Positions 13,695 through 26,022 of a stretch of 64,000 nt of DNA are shown here, one piece after another (position 1 is the stretch's first letter; every line of letters begins with the position of its first letter). Source of the DNA: Adineta steineri (taxonomy: Eukaryota; Rotifera; Eurotatoria; Adinetida; Adinetidae); contig CAJNOI010000016.1 of NCBI GenBank assembly GCA_905250115.1, positions 650,209 through 714,208 of the forward strand, given 5' to 3'. The notes under the pieces were generated by a model. The model was not told where the DNA came from, ran no database searches, and saw only the letters and a list, made by a program, of their open reading frames with translations. The translations under genes were made by a program, and so were the position numbers.

Positions 13695-14451
13695 ATGACA
13701 ATGCGAGCAAATTCCATTTCTATTGAACAAGATAATAGTATGTATCAATTAATAATAATTTTTGTTTCTTTAATTTTTATTCATTATCTTTTTTTAAAGA
13801 ACTCAAAGAAGCTTTTGCTCTCTTTGATCGACTTGGTGGTGGTTTAATAAGTATAAAAGATCTTGCTTATGTTATGCATTCAATTGGTTATCAAACAACA
13901 TCATCAGAATTAGAATGTATGATACGAGAAGTTGATCGAGATGGTTTGTTTTATGAATATAAATATAAATTAATAAATCAATTTTTATGATTATTTTTTA
14001 GGTAATGGTTTGATCGATTTTAATGAATTTAAAATAATGATGAATCATAAAGGTGAAAATCATTTGGAAATATTTAATGATGAACTTCTTAATGAAGCAT
14101 TTCGTATATTTGATAAAAATGGTGATGGTCTAATCAGTGAAATGGAAATTCGTTCTGTGATGAACAATCTTGGTATTAAAATTTTTTTTAATTTTAAAAA
14201 AAAAATGAATTTATTTTTGAATATTTTTAGGTGAGAAATTAACGGATGATGAACTCAATGATATGATACGTGAAGCTGATTTAGATGGAAATCGACAAGT
14301 AGATTATGCAGAATTTTCTGCTCTTGTTCGACGTCTTCTTAAAATACAAAATTATACAATGACACTTCATAGTACAGGACCCTACGAAGGACGAGGAATT
14401 ATTCCATATATTGATGAAGAACTTGATGAAGACTTAACTAATCGAAAGTGA
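13695..14451 (+). CDS. Calmodulin-like EF-hand protein with C-terminal extension
   Basis: Four exons, 13695-13737, 13800-13943, 14002-14172 and 14231-14451, have phase-correct GT-AG introns. ATG 13695 and ATG 13701 are both in frame. The product is about 190 residues: a short N-terminus ([14 protein letters not shown]), then calmodulin-type blocks such as [31 protein letters not shown] and [12 protein letters not shown]. Loop 1 ([12 protein letters not shown]) lacks ligands at positions 3 and 5. Loops 2 ([12 protein letters not shown]) and 3 ([12 protein letters not shown]) are canonical. Loop 4 ([12 protein letters not shown]) has Arg in place of the invariant Gly at position 6. After the last EF hand about 36 extra residues follow, including an acidic patch (DEELDEDL). 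It is a calcium sensor of the calmodulin superfamily but not calmodulin itself. Target unknown. Confidence 0.85.
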
Positions 14452-14855
14452 GAGACATATATAACATGGCTTTTTTTTAAGAAAACAAAATTATATGTAA
14501 AACTGAGGTCAGAAAATACTTCTTTTTTCTTGTTTTTGGCTTCGTTTTTGTCTTAATATTAATAATAGATAAATGATGTATGAGACATGCAAAGAAATTT
14601 CGTCATTTAATATTTAAAAATAGCATAATGTGATGTGACTAAAAGAGTACTGTCTAAATAGATCAAGTACTTTTCGTTAGAAGATTTACAAAAACAAAAA
14701 ATATCTTCTTCACATATAATAATACTCTATTTTAATCTCTCTCTATCAATAATTCTTATAATTATTTCTATTATTAACATCTAAATGGAATCAAATTTTA
14801 TTTACTAAGTAAAAAAAAAAAGAATTTTATATATATAGTAATGATTGAGCAGAAA
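14452..14855. other. Convergent 3' flanks
   Basis: This is the gap between the convergent calmodulin-like (+) and acyl-CoA dehydrogenase (-) genes. No exon is seen. It is AT-rich with short poly(A)/poly(T) runs and probably holds both polyadenylation sites. Confidence 0.5.
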
Positions 14856-17294
14856 TTAGAAAGGCAATCTTTTTAAAAGTTTGTCTGTATCAATATCCAT
14901 GGGCAAATCACCAAATATGGAACCACGATTTGGTCCTAGACGTGATGAACAAAATGCATCACTAACTGTCTGTGGAAAATGACGAATAAGTAAAGCAGCT
15001 TGAAGACATAAAGCTAATTGTGTAGCTATTGTTCGTGCATGACGTTCTAACATTTCATTCGAAAGATTTTTTGTTAATAAAGTTTTTTCAACACGTTCCA
15101 ATGCTGCATCTAAATATTTATTTGAACCTTTTATTTCACGCATAAATGACATATATGCTTGAAGTGATTCAGGTGATTTTTTCATTGCACGTAATATATC
15201 TAAACACATAACATTACCACTACCTTCCCTAGAAAATAAGAAATCATATGTTTTGTTGTTTGATCAATATATATATATGTTATCTACCAGATACTATTTA
15301 ATGGTGCTTCCCGATATATACGAGGCATATTGGATTCTTCAACAAATCCAGCACCACCAAGACATTCCAATGCTTCATATGTTGTTTCAGGTGTACGTTT
15401 ACAAATCCAAAATTTAGCTATTGCTGTAACAATACGAGCAAATGCTTTTATATCATTTGTATTTTTAGTATTATATGTTGAATCAATAAGAGTTGCATTA
15501 TACATGCCAAGTGCTGTAGCAGCTTCTGATTCAAGTAATAAATCGATTAAAACTTGTTTCATAAGTGATTGTTCTATTAATAATCGACCGAATGCTTTTC
15601 GATGACGAGCATGCCATGTAGCCTAATATAGATAAAAGAAAAAATAAATTTCTCCTGAGAGACAATCATTATTATAGTGGTTATTTATTCAAAAAACAGA
15701 CAAGATAATAAGTCAATAAATAATTTTCTTAGTTTATCTTTTTTGGAAAAAAACACATTAAATGAAAATGAAAATTTTCAATTATTCATTAATTTTTTTT
15801 TTCTTTTCTACTAAGACAATTCCAATTACCTGTACTAATCCTTGTCGCATTAATGCTGCACTTCCAACGGCACTATCTAAACGTGTACCTTGTACCATTT
15901 CAATAATTGTTTTAACACCATCATGTTCTTTGCCAAGTAACCACTAGAGAATATTTGTATAATTAAATATTTTTATTGATATTATATATATCTACTTACA
16001 CCTTGAGTATTATTAAATTCAACTTCACTTGAAGCATTTGAACGATTACCAAGTTTATCTTTTAATCGTTGAATATAAAATGGATTTCGTTCACCATTTG
16101 GTAACCATCGTGGAACAAAAAAACAAGATGGTACAATATTGGCAGATGATTTATCATGTATCTCATCATTTTGAATATGTGCAAGAACAAGAAAACCATC
16201 GCACATTGGCGCAGAACAAAACCATCTAATAGATAAAAGAAATAAAAGTAGAATATTTAATTAGAAAATTTCATTTTATTTACTTATGACCAACAAGTAT
16301 ATAACGTTTTTCACTTGTATTATCACAATAAGCTTTTGTTGTATTTGCACGAACATCACTACCACCTTGTTTTTCTGTCATTGCCATTCCTAAGAAAATA
16401 ATTTTATATAAATAAGACAAACAGAAAATAAGTTATGATCAAACCAATAGTTAATCCAGATTTAATTGAAGCTGGTAAACATCGTTGATCATATTTTCGA
16501 GATAAAAGTTTATCTAATGGAAAACTTTTTATTATATTTTGACTTGTATTTTTTAGATATCGATGAAGAACAGGATAACCAGCATATGTCATTGATAAAG
16601 GACAACCAACACCAGCTTCAATTTGACTGAGTATATAAAGTCTAGCCTAAAATATTTTAAATAAAAAATATTTCAATTACATGTATTATTAATCATATAC
16701 CGCATGTTGTAAATGTCCATGTGGATTAATTTTAGTTTTATCATCAGATAATGATTCCCAAGCGATAGAATGAACCTGTTGATAAATATTAAAATGAAAA
16801 TTATTTTTTCTTTTCTAAAAATTACAGCTTACACCATATCGCATGCCTATTTCCATAAGATCATGATATGCTGGATGAAATTGAACTTCATCAATACGTT
16901 GTCCATAACGATCAAATTGATGTAATGTTGGTATATGTCGATTAGCTTGATGTCCTTGTTCAAACCAATGATAAGTACCTAATTCAACAGCCATCTCTCT
17001 CACCTGACCACTATTTTTTTCTGGAAGAAATTCTCGAAATGCTAAATCACTTTCATATAAATCTACAAATTCAAGTGGTGGAACTTGATTTGTTACTTGA
17101 TGTGTAAATTGTTGAATTAATGGTTTTTTTGGAGGTTTATAGGATGTATTTGATGATTGATAATCTTCTCTTATATTTCGTTGTTGTTCTTGTCCTTGTT
17201 CCTTTTCTTCATGATTAATAATATTCTTTGTTTTTGTTACAATTGTTCGTTGAAATAACGGTTGATTAATAGATAGTAAACGAGAACGTATCAT
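14856..17294 (-). CDS. AidB/ACDH-11-type acyl-CoA dehydrogenase
   Basis: About nine exons from ATG 17294 to the stop at 14856 give roughly 610 residues, the length of the AidB-like subfamily. Order: an N-terminus with Arg/Ser/Leu (MIRSRLLSINQPLFQRTIVT) that may be a mitochondrial targeting peptide; the AidB N-terminal block (FDRYGQRIDEVQFHPAYHDL); the flavin/substrate core (GMAMTEKQGGSDVRANTT); the domain CFFVPRWLPNGERNP and RLKDKLGNRSNASSEVEF; helices with LECLGGAGFVEESNMPRIYR; and NSIWEGSGNVMCLDIL, which carries the catalytic-position glutamate. Several blocks match bacterial AidB nearly word for word, and nematode ACDH-11 is the closest animal group I know. It is expected to be FAD-dependent and to act on long-chain acyl-CoAs. 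The ordinary short introns argue against recent bacterial origin. Confidence 0.9.
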
Positions 17295-17776
17295 TTTATT
17301 TTTTTCTAGAAGGATATTTATTCATCATCATCGATGCTTATTCAATTATCTTGTTTTCTTTAATTCAAATTATAATTAGAATAATATATACGATACATGA
17401 ATCGAACAAAAAAGAAAAACCGCAAATCAGTCATAAATTTTTTGTTTTTTTTTCTGATTAATAAACTAACACTAGAAGAAAAAAAATCGTATAGATCATA
17501 CAAAACAACAAACACACACACAATACAGACAAAAAAAGAGAGAAAGAAGAGAAAAGAGAGCAAAGTGAACGTATTTAGCCGCTATACATTATATCTGGAT
17601 TTAGTTGGAAAAATCTGCCCGTATGATGTTATTTATGTATAAGAAAAAGGAAAGAAAGATGAAACAAAAGAAAAACAAGATGCATATGCCTAAAAAAGAT
17701 CACGCACGCACGCACGCACACGTTTCTAATGTATGGCCATTTAATCGTCAAAAATATATAGGGATTTTCTTGCACT
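17295..17776. other. Short intergenic stretch
   Basis: Lies between the 5' end of the acyl-CoA dehydrogenase gene and the 3' end of ZSWIM8. It is purine-rich, with a small cacg tetranucleotide repeat at about 17701-17720. ORFs on both strands (17360-17563, 17397-17642, 17605-17841) are low-complexity and not accepted. Confidence 0.5.
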
Positions 17777-18488
17777 CTAATTTTGAATTGCTTGCCAAAG
17801 TCTTGGATAAACATCTTTTTTGCATTTTTTTGATGTTTTAACAAAATTCATTAAACCTTGATAATCACTTGTATTACCCATAAATAAAAATGCTGAACGT
17901 GCATGTTTCATTAATGATGTTAATTCTTCAATATCATTATTTGTTGTCATATGTCCCATTTTATTATGTACACAACGTGTATATGCATGAAGACATTTTT
18001 GCATTAATGATTGAACAAATGGTAAACGAAGCATTTGATTTGATGATGAACCATTTGGATTATTTTGTGATACATTATAGATATTAAATGCAAGACTATG
18101 CAATAAATATGGATTGACAATAACAGCAGTTGCTGTTGTAACAAATTCTTGTAATTCAGCATTCCCTAAATTAAATTAAAAAAAAGATAAAACCTTGTCT
18201 TTTTAAATATTTTGTTTCGTTTAAAAATATTTCTATTAATATAATCAAGATGAAGAGTAGAATAAACTGAATGTTATAGTTTTACCTAATTTTAATGCGA
18301 TTTTAAGAAGCCATTTAACATCTTCACCATAACGTGGTGTTGGATGATTTTGTTCACCACGTCGTTCCATATGTGCATGATTTTGTCGTGCTCGTTCTAA
18401 TGCAAGTGTATTCATTGCTAACATGCCAACACGAAATGCATTAATTAAATATTGACGATGACTCGGATCAGTTTGCTGCTGTTGTTGT

Positions 18489-18522
<34 letters not shown>

Positions 18523-21500
18523 AAAATTAAGTTTTAATTTTTATATGAAAAATGATTTAAATAAAAAAATTATTTTTTCGTACTTCAGCTGATGGTGTTG
18601 TACTTGGACTAACAACATTCGTTTGTTGTTGCTGTTGTTGTTGTGCTGCTGCTGCTGTTGTAGTTGATGATGAAGGTGAGATAGTTGGTTCTGTTGGCGA
18701 TGAAACAACTAATGGTATTTGTCTAATAGGATAAAATGATTGTTGTTGATTTTGATTCGGAGAATACATTTGTGGATTTGTTCCTGATGTGGCATGATGA
18801 ACAGCATAGGCAGTTGGAAAGTTTCCTTGACTAACAAGTATAGCATTAGGCATTGGTTGTGGTGGTGGATGACGAGGATGATGGGAATGAGGATGAAAAT
18901 TATTTCCTGGACCTGGATGAAAAGCAAAATGTGGTTGTTGTTGTTGCTGTTGTTGTTGAGAAGAATATTGAATTGGAATAATTTGTTGATATGGAACTTG
19001 TTGATGAAAATTTCCTAATTGATGATGATGCATTGAAGGTTGTGGTGGTCCATGTTGTGCTTGAATCATATAAGGATGAGTATTAAAATGAGTCGATGGA
19101 TGTTGTTGAAATGGTGTCGGAAAATTTGTATTTTGATTGTTTGTTGTATATAACATAGGTGATTGTGGTGTTGTTGTTGATGATGAATTTGATCCATTTG
19201 CATGTGTCCAATGTAATTCTATTGGGTTTGTTGCTGATGATGCTAATGGATTATTATCAAATGGTTGTCGAATATCAACAACTGTTGAATCATCATCACT
19301 ATTCAATGAATCTCCTGTTCGTTCATAATACATTTCATACCAACGTTTAGCAACTTCAAATAAAATATCAATAAATACTAGATTACCATCACGTGTAGCA
19401 TTTTCAATTGTTGTTAATGCACGTTCAAGCATATCAATACTTTGTTCTTTACATTGTGCTAATGCTTGACGTATTTCAGCTGCATTCAATGCATGAGCAT
19501 ATTTTAATGTTGATAAAGCTAATTCAGCAGCTGTACGTACAACAGCATTATCACGTGAACGTGATGCACGATCAGCTATAGCAGCACATTCAGGTGGAGT
19601 TAATTGTCCTTCCCAACATTCAATTAATATTAATATAGCTTGTAAACCAATATCAATAGCTGTTGATGTTATCCATGAAACTAAACTTGAATATGTACGT
19701 ATCATCCAATTTGTTTGAACATGATTATTTACACCGAGTGCATAAAGTGCAATAGTTATTGCACATAAATGTAAATTTCTATGTGGAGGTGGATAATTAT
19801 GTGTTGGACCAACAAAGAGTGATGTTGATGTTGTACCACCTGCACGTTGTACAAGTGTTTTAGCTAATTCAAACATAAAATGACATAATGCTTCGGATGG
19901 TTGATTTGGAGCACATGGTGAACGATTTTTTCCATTCGATGAATTCATATGTCCTTTCGAAGATTTCAAAGTATGAGAACCCGGTGAAGATTGTTGTTGT
20001 AATGACATAGATTTTGGTATAGTTGAAGTATTTCTTGAAGTTATTAAATTAAGTGCTGGAGATGAAGGAACATCTGGTGATATTATATTTATATCCATAC
20101 GTGATGGAGATTCACTACGAACTAAAAATTCAAAAAAAAAAAATAATAAATTTCAAAGTTTAAAGAATAGTTGTATATAAAAGGTCTACTCTTTGTTCTT
20201 CTTAATTAATCAATTACTCTCTTACCATTTCGTTGTACAGTATCTCGCTCACTATCACTTTCTGAATCAGCATTAACTTTTGATGATGCTATACGAATAT
20301 TACGCCGTGATACAGTTGGTGAATTATCACTTGAATTTGTTTCTGGTGCACTACTATCAATACTTGTAAAACCTAAAAGAAAAATGACAAATTTATTTAT
20401 TGAATAAATAATGTCATAAATTCTTTTCTTTTTTTTTTTTCAAAAATGTTTACCGTTTGATATTCTTTTTGAACTAGTTTTTAAATTTAAACACCGAAAT
20501 TTCGCTTCCCATGCTTTTTGATCAAAATTTTCTCCTTCACTTTCATCTAAACCTGAACTATCAATTTCTGTTATTGGTTCACCATTTATATTCGAAGTTG
20601 TAGTTAATTTTTTATTTTGTGAACGATTTGATAATGTTGGAGAATTTGTTGTTGTTTGTTGTGATGATACAGATGTTTGATTGACTTTTTTTGAACCAAC
20701 ATTAAATGGATTTATATTTGCATTTTTAAATAAAACATGTATATCACGATCAAGTAATTTATCAAGAATTTGTATTAAACGTCCTTGATCATCTTTATAT
20801 AATGTTAATAAATTAAGTGTAAGATCACTTCGTTGACGACGAATACCTTCACATAGGATTGGATTTTGAGCTAAATCAATAGTTCATTAAATAAATTATT
20901 CTTTTTCAAAATATAACCTTACCTTCGGAGATATAACATTTTGCTCCAAGTGCACAAATAGCTGTATCGAATGCAAGTAATTCATCAGATCTATTCAATT
21001 GATTATTGTTTTCAGCAGATGATAGAATAGAAAAATTTTGAGATAATGATACATTTGAATTTGTATTTAAATTTATTCGATATAAACTAAGTGATCGTAA
21101 TGTTTCAAATATATATGTTGCTAAACTAAGTGGTAATAATATACCATCATCACGTATATTTAAAAGACGTGCACATAAATGTTCAGCACGTTGTCGTAAA
21201 ATATCAATTTCAGTTTGTCCAAGAGTTATTTTTTTTAATTCTTGACAAATTTCTTGTTCACAATTAAGTAAACGAACTTCAAGTGCTTTTGTTGTTGCAG
21301 GCATACGACATATTTCAAGACCAAGTAAACCAATACGAAATGCAAGTTGTTGATATTCAGATGATTCATTAAGAATTGTACAAAGAAATGCACAACGAAC
21401 GATTGGAGATGTAGCATAATCGGATATATGAATATTGAGATAAGCTAAAATATAGATTTATCTTATAATGTTTCGGTAAAATAAAAAACAAACCTTGAGA

Positions 21501-24303
21501 AGATGCGGAATATTCTTCACTATCTAGCATATGATCAGCTAACTGTTTCGCAAGTTTAAATACTTCACTATGATATCCATGTATACGCAAAGCTTCACAA
21601 CGTACAAATGCAATCTAAAGAAATTTAAAGTTAAATATTATTATCTATTGGATTTCGTCTTTCTTTCATACTTGTAATGGGTCATTAATCATCTTTAATG
21701 TCTTAAAAATATATGGTTCAGTTACAACTGTTGCTGCTGGTGTAGTTGTTGTTACTGGTGTTGGTTGATGTTTTATAGAAGATTGTCGATCATCAAAATA
21801 AATCTTACATTCATCACTACTATTTGATGATGATTGATGATCTATAATGTCACCACCACTTGATTCTTCTCCACTATCAACATCTTGACATTTTTCTTCA
21901 TTATTATTATTAATTATGTCATTATCTTGTACATTCGAATGAATTTCTTCATTAACAGTTGCAATTGGTTGAATTATATTTTGTTGTTGAATATGAAAAT
22001 TAAAAGTTGTATTATTATTTAATTTTGAATACCCATCAGTTAATATTTCATCATAATACCGTACATATTCTGACCATGCACGTGTATTTATATTTTCTTC
22101 TATATTATTCGGATAATGTGGACAATTATTCCAATCAATTTGACATATTTCAATAGCTGGTAAAAATCCTGGAAATATATCAATATCACGTCGTTTTTGA
22201 TTTAATGTTCGATCATTATTTGAATTTATTGTTGGTGATGTATAAACACCATTTGTTGTTGTTGATATATTTGTTGTTGTTGTTTTTTGTTTACATATAC
22301 GTTCAATAATTGATGAATGCCATGTACATAATTTCATATAAATTGAATTACGATCTTCATTATTTAAACGTGGATTAAGTGCAATTAAACGCCAAATTTG
22401 AACAATTTCATCACATAATGCTGAACTAGCTTGTTGAACTAATGATGTATTATGAGGTTTTAATCCATTTGTACCTCGTTCATTATAAACATTCGAAACT
22501 TTCGTTGTAAACCACCATTGAATTATCTAAGAAAAAAAGAGGTATGTGTCAATTTATATTTAAAAAAAATTATTTTACTTGTTCTTGAGCGAGACATTGT
22601 CGAGTAAGAATATCGAGTAATTGAGTACCATTAAGATCATGTCGAGCAAGCATTTCACGAACTATTTGTAATAAATTCCACATACCTTCGGGTTCTCGAC
22701 CACGTAAAGGACGTAGAAGATTAGAATATTCAGTAGTAGCTAATATGGGTGGACTTGTTAAATAGGTGACATCACTGAAAGAAGAAAATAAATATTTAAT
22801 AGAATTACAAAGCTCATATCATACCCAACAACTTGTGGGGTTGGTTGGCAAAATCGATGTAGAGTTTTATTAATATTTTCTTGTAAACTCGTTTCATCTA
22901 GAAACCAAACAGATATATCTGAAGAAAGACCACCAGCAGTTGGATCCTAAATACAAAACAAAATTTAATTTAAATATGATAACATTCTTTTTTTATTTAA
23001 TTTACCGGTGCTCCTTGTAACATATTTACATTAGTTGGTTTATCACTAAGTAATTCATCTAATAAACTTTGAGCTTTGGGTAAAAACTATTAAAAATATA
23101 TCGAAGAAAAAATAATTATTTCAATACAAATAAAACAATATACATACTTGTTGAGGAATTTCCCAGATAAGATATTGTGCAAATTTACTACAAAAAATTA
23201 AAAGAATTAATTAGAAAAAATTTTAACAAACATTTTCCTTTCCTACCGTAATTGATCTATTTTCAAACGTGACAACGATTCTGATACTGGTGCTCGAAGA
23301 CAACAATTTTGTGGCTAGAAAATAGTTTTTATTAAAAAATAAATAATTTTTCTTTTCTTATCTTACTTGTGCTATACGACAAAGACAAACAGCAACAATA
23401 TGTGAACACCATGAACTTGAATTATTACATGTACAATGGCATGATGTAATCTTTTTTCTATCAAATATAATTGATACATGATAATATTGTGTTGTTGTTT
23501 TTGCTGTATTTGTCATTGAATTTATTTCATAAACTTGTGCACTTAAATGAAAACCAATTTGTAACATATTTTGTATAGCTTTTGCTTGTTGTAATGCTTC
23601 TGCTTTAATAAATTCATCGGTACTACCATTCGCAACACATGTATATAAACTTTAAAAAAGAAAAAAGAAGAAATTATTATATTAAAATAATTGTTTTTTT
23701 GTAATACCGAATATCTTCAATTCCATCTGGAAAACTCCAGAAAGCAATTTTAAGTTGTAAATTTTCTGGAACAGGTTGTTCTGGTTGTTTATATCGTTCA
23801 ACAAATTCAAATGGTATATGTCGAGCAATTGTTTTGGCAGTTAAATCAACTAATGTAGGGATTCGATCTATAAAATATAAATGATAAGAAAAAAAAAATT
23901 ATTTTTTTTTCGAATTTTATTAAACCTTCATTTGAAGAAGTTAAAGAAGATAAACATATTGATGTTGAATTTATTGGTGATGTTGATGAATTATTTGTAT
24001 TAATTATTGTTGTTGATGATGTTGTTGTTTGTTGTTTCCAACCACGCCAATGATTCGTAGCTGTTAAACTATCAACATCAGTTACAGATTGCCATGAAAG
24101 TTCACTATCAGACATTTGAGGATCGGAATCAAGTTCAGCATCAAGCATGTCGCCGGTTAATAATTCGTAGTTATTATTATTAGTAATATTATTATTATTT
24201 GTTGATGTCGTTGTAGGACGATGAATTGATGTCGAAGAGATAAAAATACTGTTTGTATCAAAAACTAATGATGTTCCATTTTCTCCAGTATTATTTGATG
24301 TCA
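17777..24303 (-). CDS. ZSWIM8: ZSWIM8, SWIM zinc-finger substrate receptor of a cullin E3 ligase
   Basis: The gene has more than fifteen exons from ATG 24303 to the stop at 17777. The N-terminus is acidic and Ser/Asn-rich, then HWRGWKQQ (like NWRGWRKQ in vertebrate ZSWIM8). Next come LTAKTIARHIPFEFVERY, LQLKIAFWSFPDGIEDI, LYTCVANGSTDEF and LQIGFHLSAQVYE, then the SWIM finger SCHCTCNNSSSWCSH (23358-23567). Further diagnostic blocks are LFPGF-type helices near 22150, STKALEV/KITLGQTEIDILRQRAE at 21.2 kb, PNQPSEALCHFMFELAKTL, PHRNLHLCAITIALYALGV, TYSSLVSWITSTAIDIG and LTPPECAAIADRASRSRD at 19.3-19.9 kb. Glutamine/proline/histidine-rich linkers follow at 18.6-19.1 kb. The orthologues (EBAX-1, Dorado) recruit Elongin BC/CUL3 to Argonaute and drive target-directed microRNA degradation. 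One exon in the region of 22.5-23.1 kb is assigned only approximately. Confidence 0.95.
18481..18525 (-). repeat. CAG/CAA polyglutamine tract in ZSWIM8
   Basis: On the coding strand an interrupted CAG/CAA run encodes about 14-15 glutamines directly after a splice acceptor. Further polyQ runs occur in the neighbouring exon at about 18625-18645 and 18937-18960. Mixed CAA/CAG codons suggest selection for the peptide or an older, stabilised repeat. Confidence 0.8.
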
Positions 24304-24689
24304 TATCGAAGCCATTAGACTTATCTAAAACAAATGAGGAAACAAAAAAAGTATATATATATATATAACCAAGAGATACAGTTATTCTTTTCACTAATAA
24401 GAAAAACAAATGAAAGAGACCTAGACATTTTTCTCTTTCGGCATTGTCTTATTTGTTCGTTCGTTCGTTCGGGAATAATAAAACAACAAGAAAGAAAAAA
24501 ATGATTCATTTCGTCTTTCTTCTTCATTTTTTTTTGTATATGCCCGATCGATATACAGCTGACTAATGTCTTTAAAATACGTAGCCATATTGTCTCATTG
24601 TTCTTATATTTTTCCTTCGTTTATTATCGATAGATGTCATTAAATATCGAAGTGTAATTCTTTCATTTATTCTAATTATATATCACCAT
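24304..24689. promoter_or_regulatory. Divergent gap between ZSWIM8 and an EF-hand gene
   Basis: This is 386 bp between oppositely oriented start codons, so it should contain the promoters and leaders of both genes. An AG acceptor just upstream of the ZSWIM8 ATG (near 24325) suggests a 5' leader exon further up. A ttcg tetranucleotide repeat lies at about 24455-24471. No core promoter element is assigned. Confidence 0.4.
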
Positions 24690-25259
24690 ATGGACAACAT
24701 ACGTTATAAAGAAGCTTTTCTATTAATTGATGAAGAAAATTCAGGTTTTATTACAATAAATGATCTTCATTTTCTTATACGAGCATTAGGTTATACACCA
24801 ACAAATAATGATCTAGAAAAAATAGATATAGAATTTATTAATAATCAAAATATAGATTATTTATGGTTTATTGATATAATGTCAAAACTTTCATGTACAA
24901 AATATTCCTATGAACAAATAGAAAATGCTTTTTTTACTTTCGATCATGATCGTTATGGTAAAAGCTAAATAATTATAAGCGTATTTTGTAAAAAAAAACC
25001 ATTACTTATAGGTCTTATTCATATTGAAACTTTTAAAACAGCTATGATGAATATGGGAGAACCATTATCAGAAAATGAAATGTATGAAATGATGAAAGAT
25101 TTACCTGTTGATGAAGATGGGTAGTCATCGTTTTTATTTTCTTATTTTAATATAGAATGATATATTTTTAGTTTTATCGAATATGAAAATTTTTGTTCGC
25201 AATTTAAACCAAAAGAAGATTTAATTAGTTTAAAAAATACAAATGAAAATAATAAATGA
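24690..25259 (+). CDS. Degenerate EF-hand protein (calmodulin/myosin light chain-like)
   Basis: Three exons, 24690-24957, 25012-25120 and 25172-25259, give about 153 residues with the four-EF-hand layout of calmodulin and myosin essential light chain. Helix blocks are recognisable: YKEAFLLIDEENSGFITIND; FLIRALGYTPTNNDL; ENAFFTFDHDRYG; TFKTAMMNMGEPLSENEMYE. All four calcium loops are damaged. Loop 1 (DEENSGFITIND) has a weak set of ligands. Loop 2 is not a loop at all (INNQNIDYLWF). Loop 3 (DHDRYGLIHIET) ends in Thr. Loop 4 (PVDEDGFIEYEN) begins with Pro and ends with Asn. The protein is therefore more likely a structural light chain or adaptor that binds an IQ motif than a calcium sensor. It ends in a Lys/Asn-rich tail. 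The exact orthologue is unresolved. Confidence 0.8.
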
Positions 25260-26022
25260 ATCATCTATTTTACGAGTACTCTCGATATTTTGTTTCAATA
25301 TTAATAAATAATAACCTAAGAAAACTCAGAATGAAATAAACCTTGAGTTTTAAGGATTAATAATAATAATATATAAAGCAAAGAAAGAACGTTGACTCAT
25401 GTCAAAAATTGACTAACAGAGCTTTTTTTTGTTAATATCATGTGATAACAATATTGACATTACATATGCATTTAATCCCACATGTAATCGTATTTCAAGA
25501 ACAAGATTTGCTTATCGATGAATAATCTATTTTCAACTTCTTTACATGACAAAAAGAGAGGCAGAGATCATTTTTTTTGTATTAAAATATTATAGGCAAT
25601 ATAAATCCTCATGATATAGAGATTATTCAAAAATTATCTCCAATAGAAGAAAATGAATTATGATTCTGAGTTGTATTTTCTCATAATTAATGATATTTCG
25701 CGCTCATTACTTTCATGTACTTGTTTAGTATATCAACAATTAAATTATGAAGTAAAGATCTATCTTATTTATTCATACAGATTATCTTAGGAGGGTGAGA
25801 AAAAACCTATATTTCCTCTGACGACGTCCTTCGTGTACATTTCGATAGTTAACAACGAGAAAAATATATCAATTTTCATTGTTCAAAGTATAATTTTACT
25901 TAACACTTTATTCTCATTGAAAATGAATGGTCTAGAAAGCAACATAGTTCATAATATTAATTTCTTTTTGCTTTTATTCATTCAACAAAATCAATGATGT
26001 ATAAAATAGTAACAATTAATAA
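25260..26022. other. Intergenic, nothing recognised
   Basis: This is the gap between convergent genes, the EF-hand gene (+) and the mitochondrial carrier (-). It is AT-rich, and no spliceable exon was found. Confidence 0.55.

Noticed and set aside
14856..17294. Horizontal transfer from bacteria of the AidB-like gene
   Set aside because: The gene has many normal short introns and base composition like its neighbours, and animals such as nematodes have this subfamily; recent transfer is not supported.
18794..19350. Plus-strand ORFs antisense to ZSWIM8
   Set aside because: They arise from reverse reading of poly-Q/His/Asn codons.
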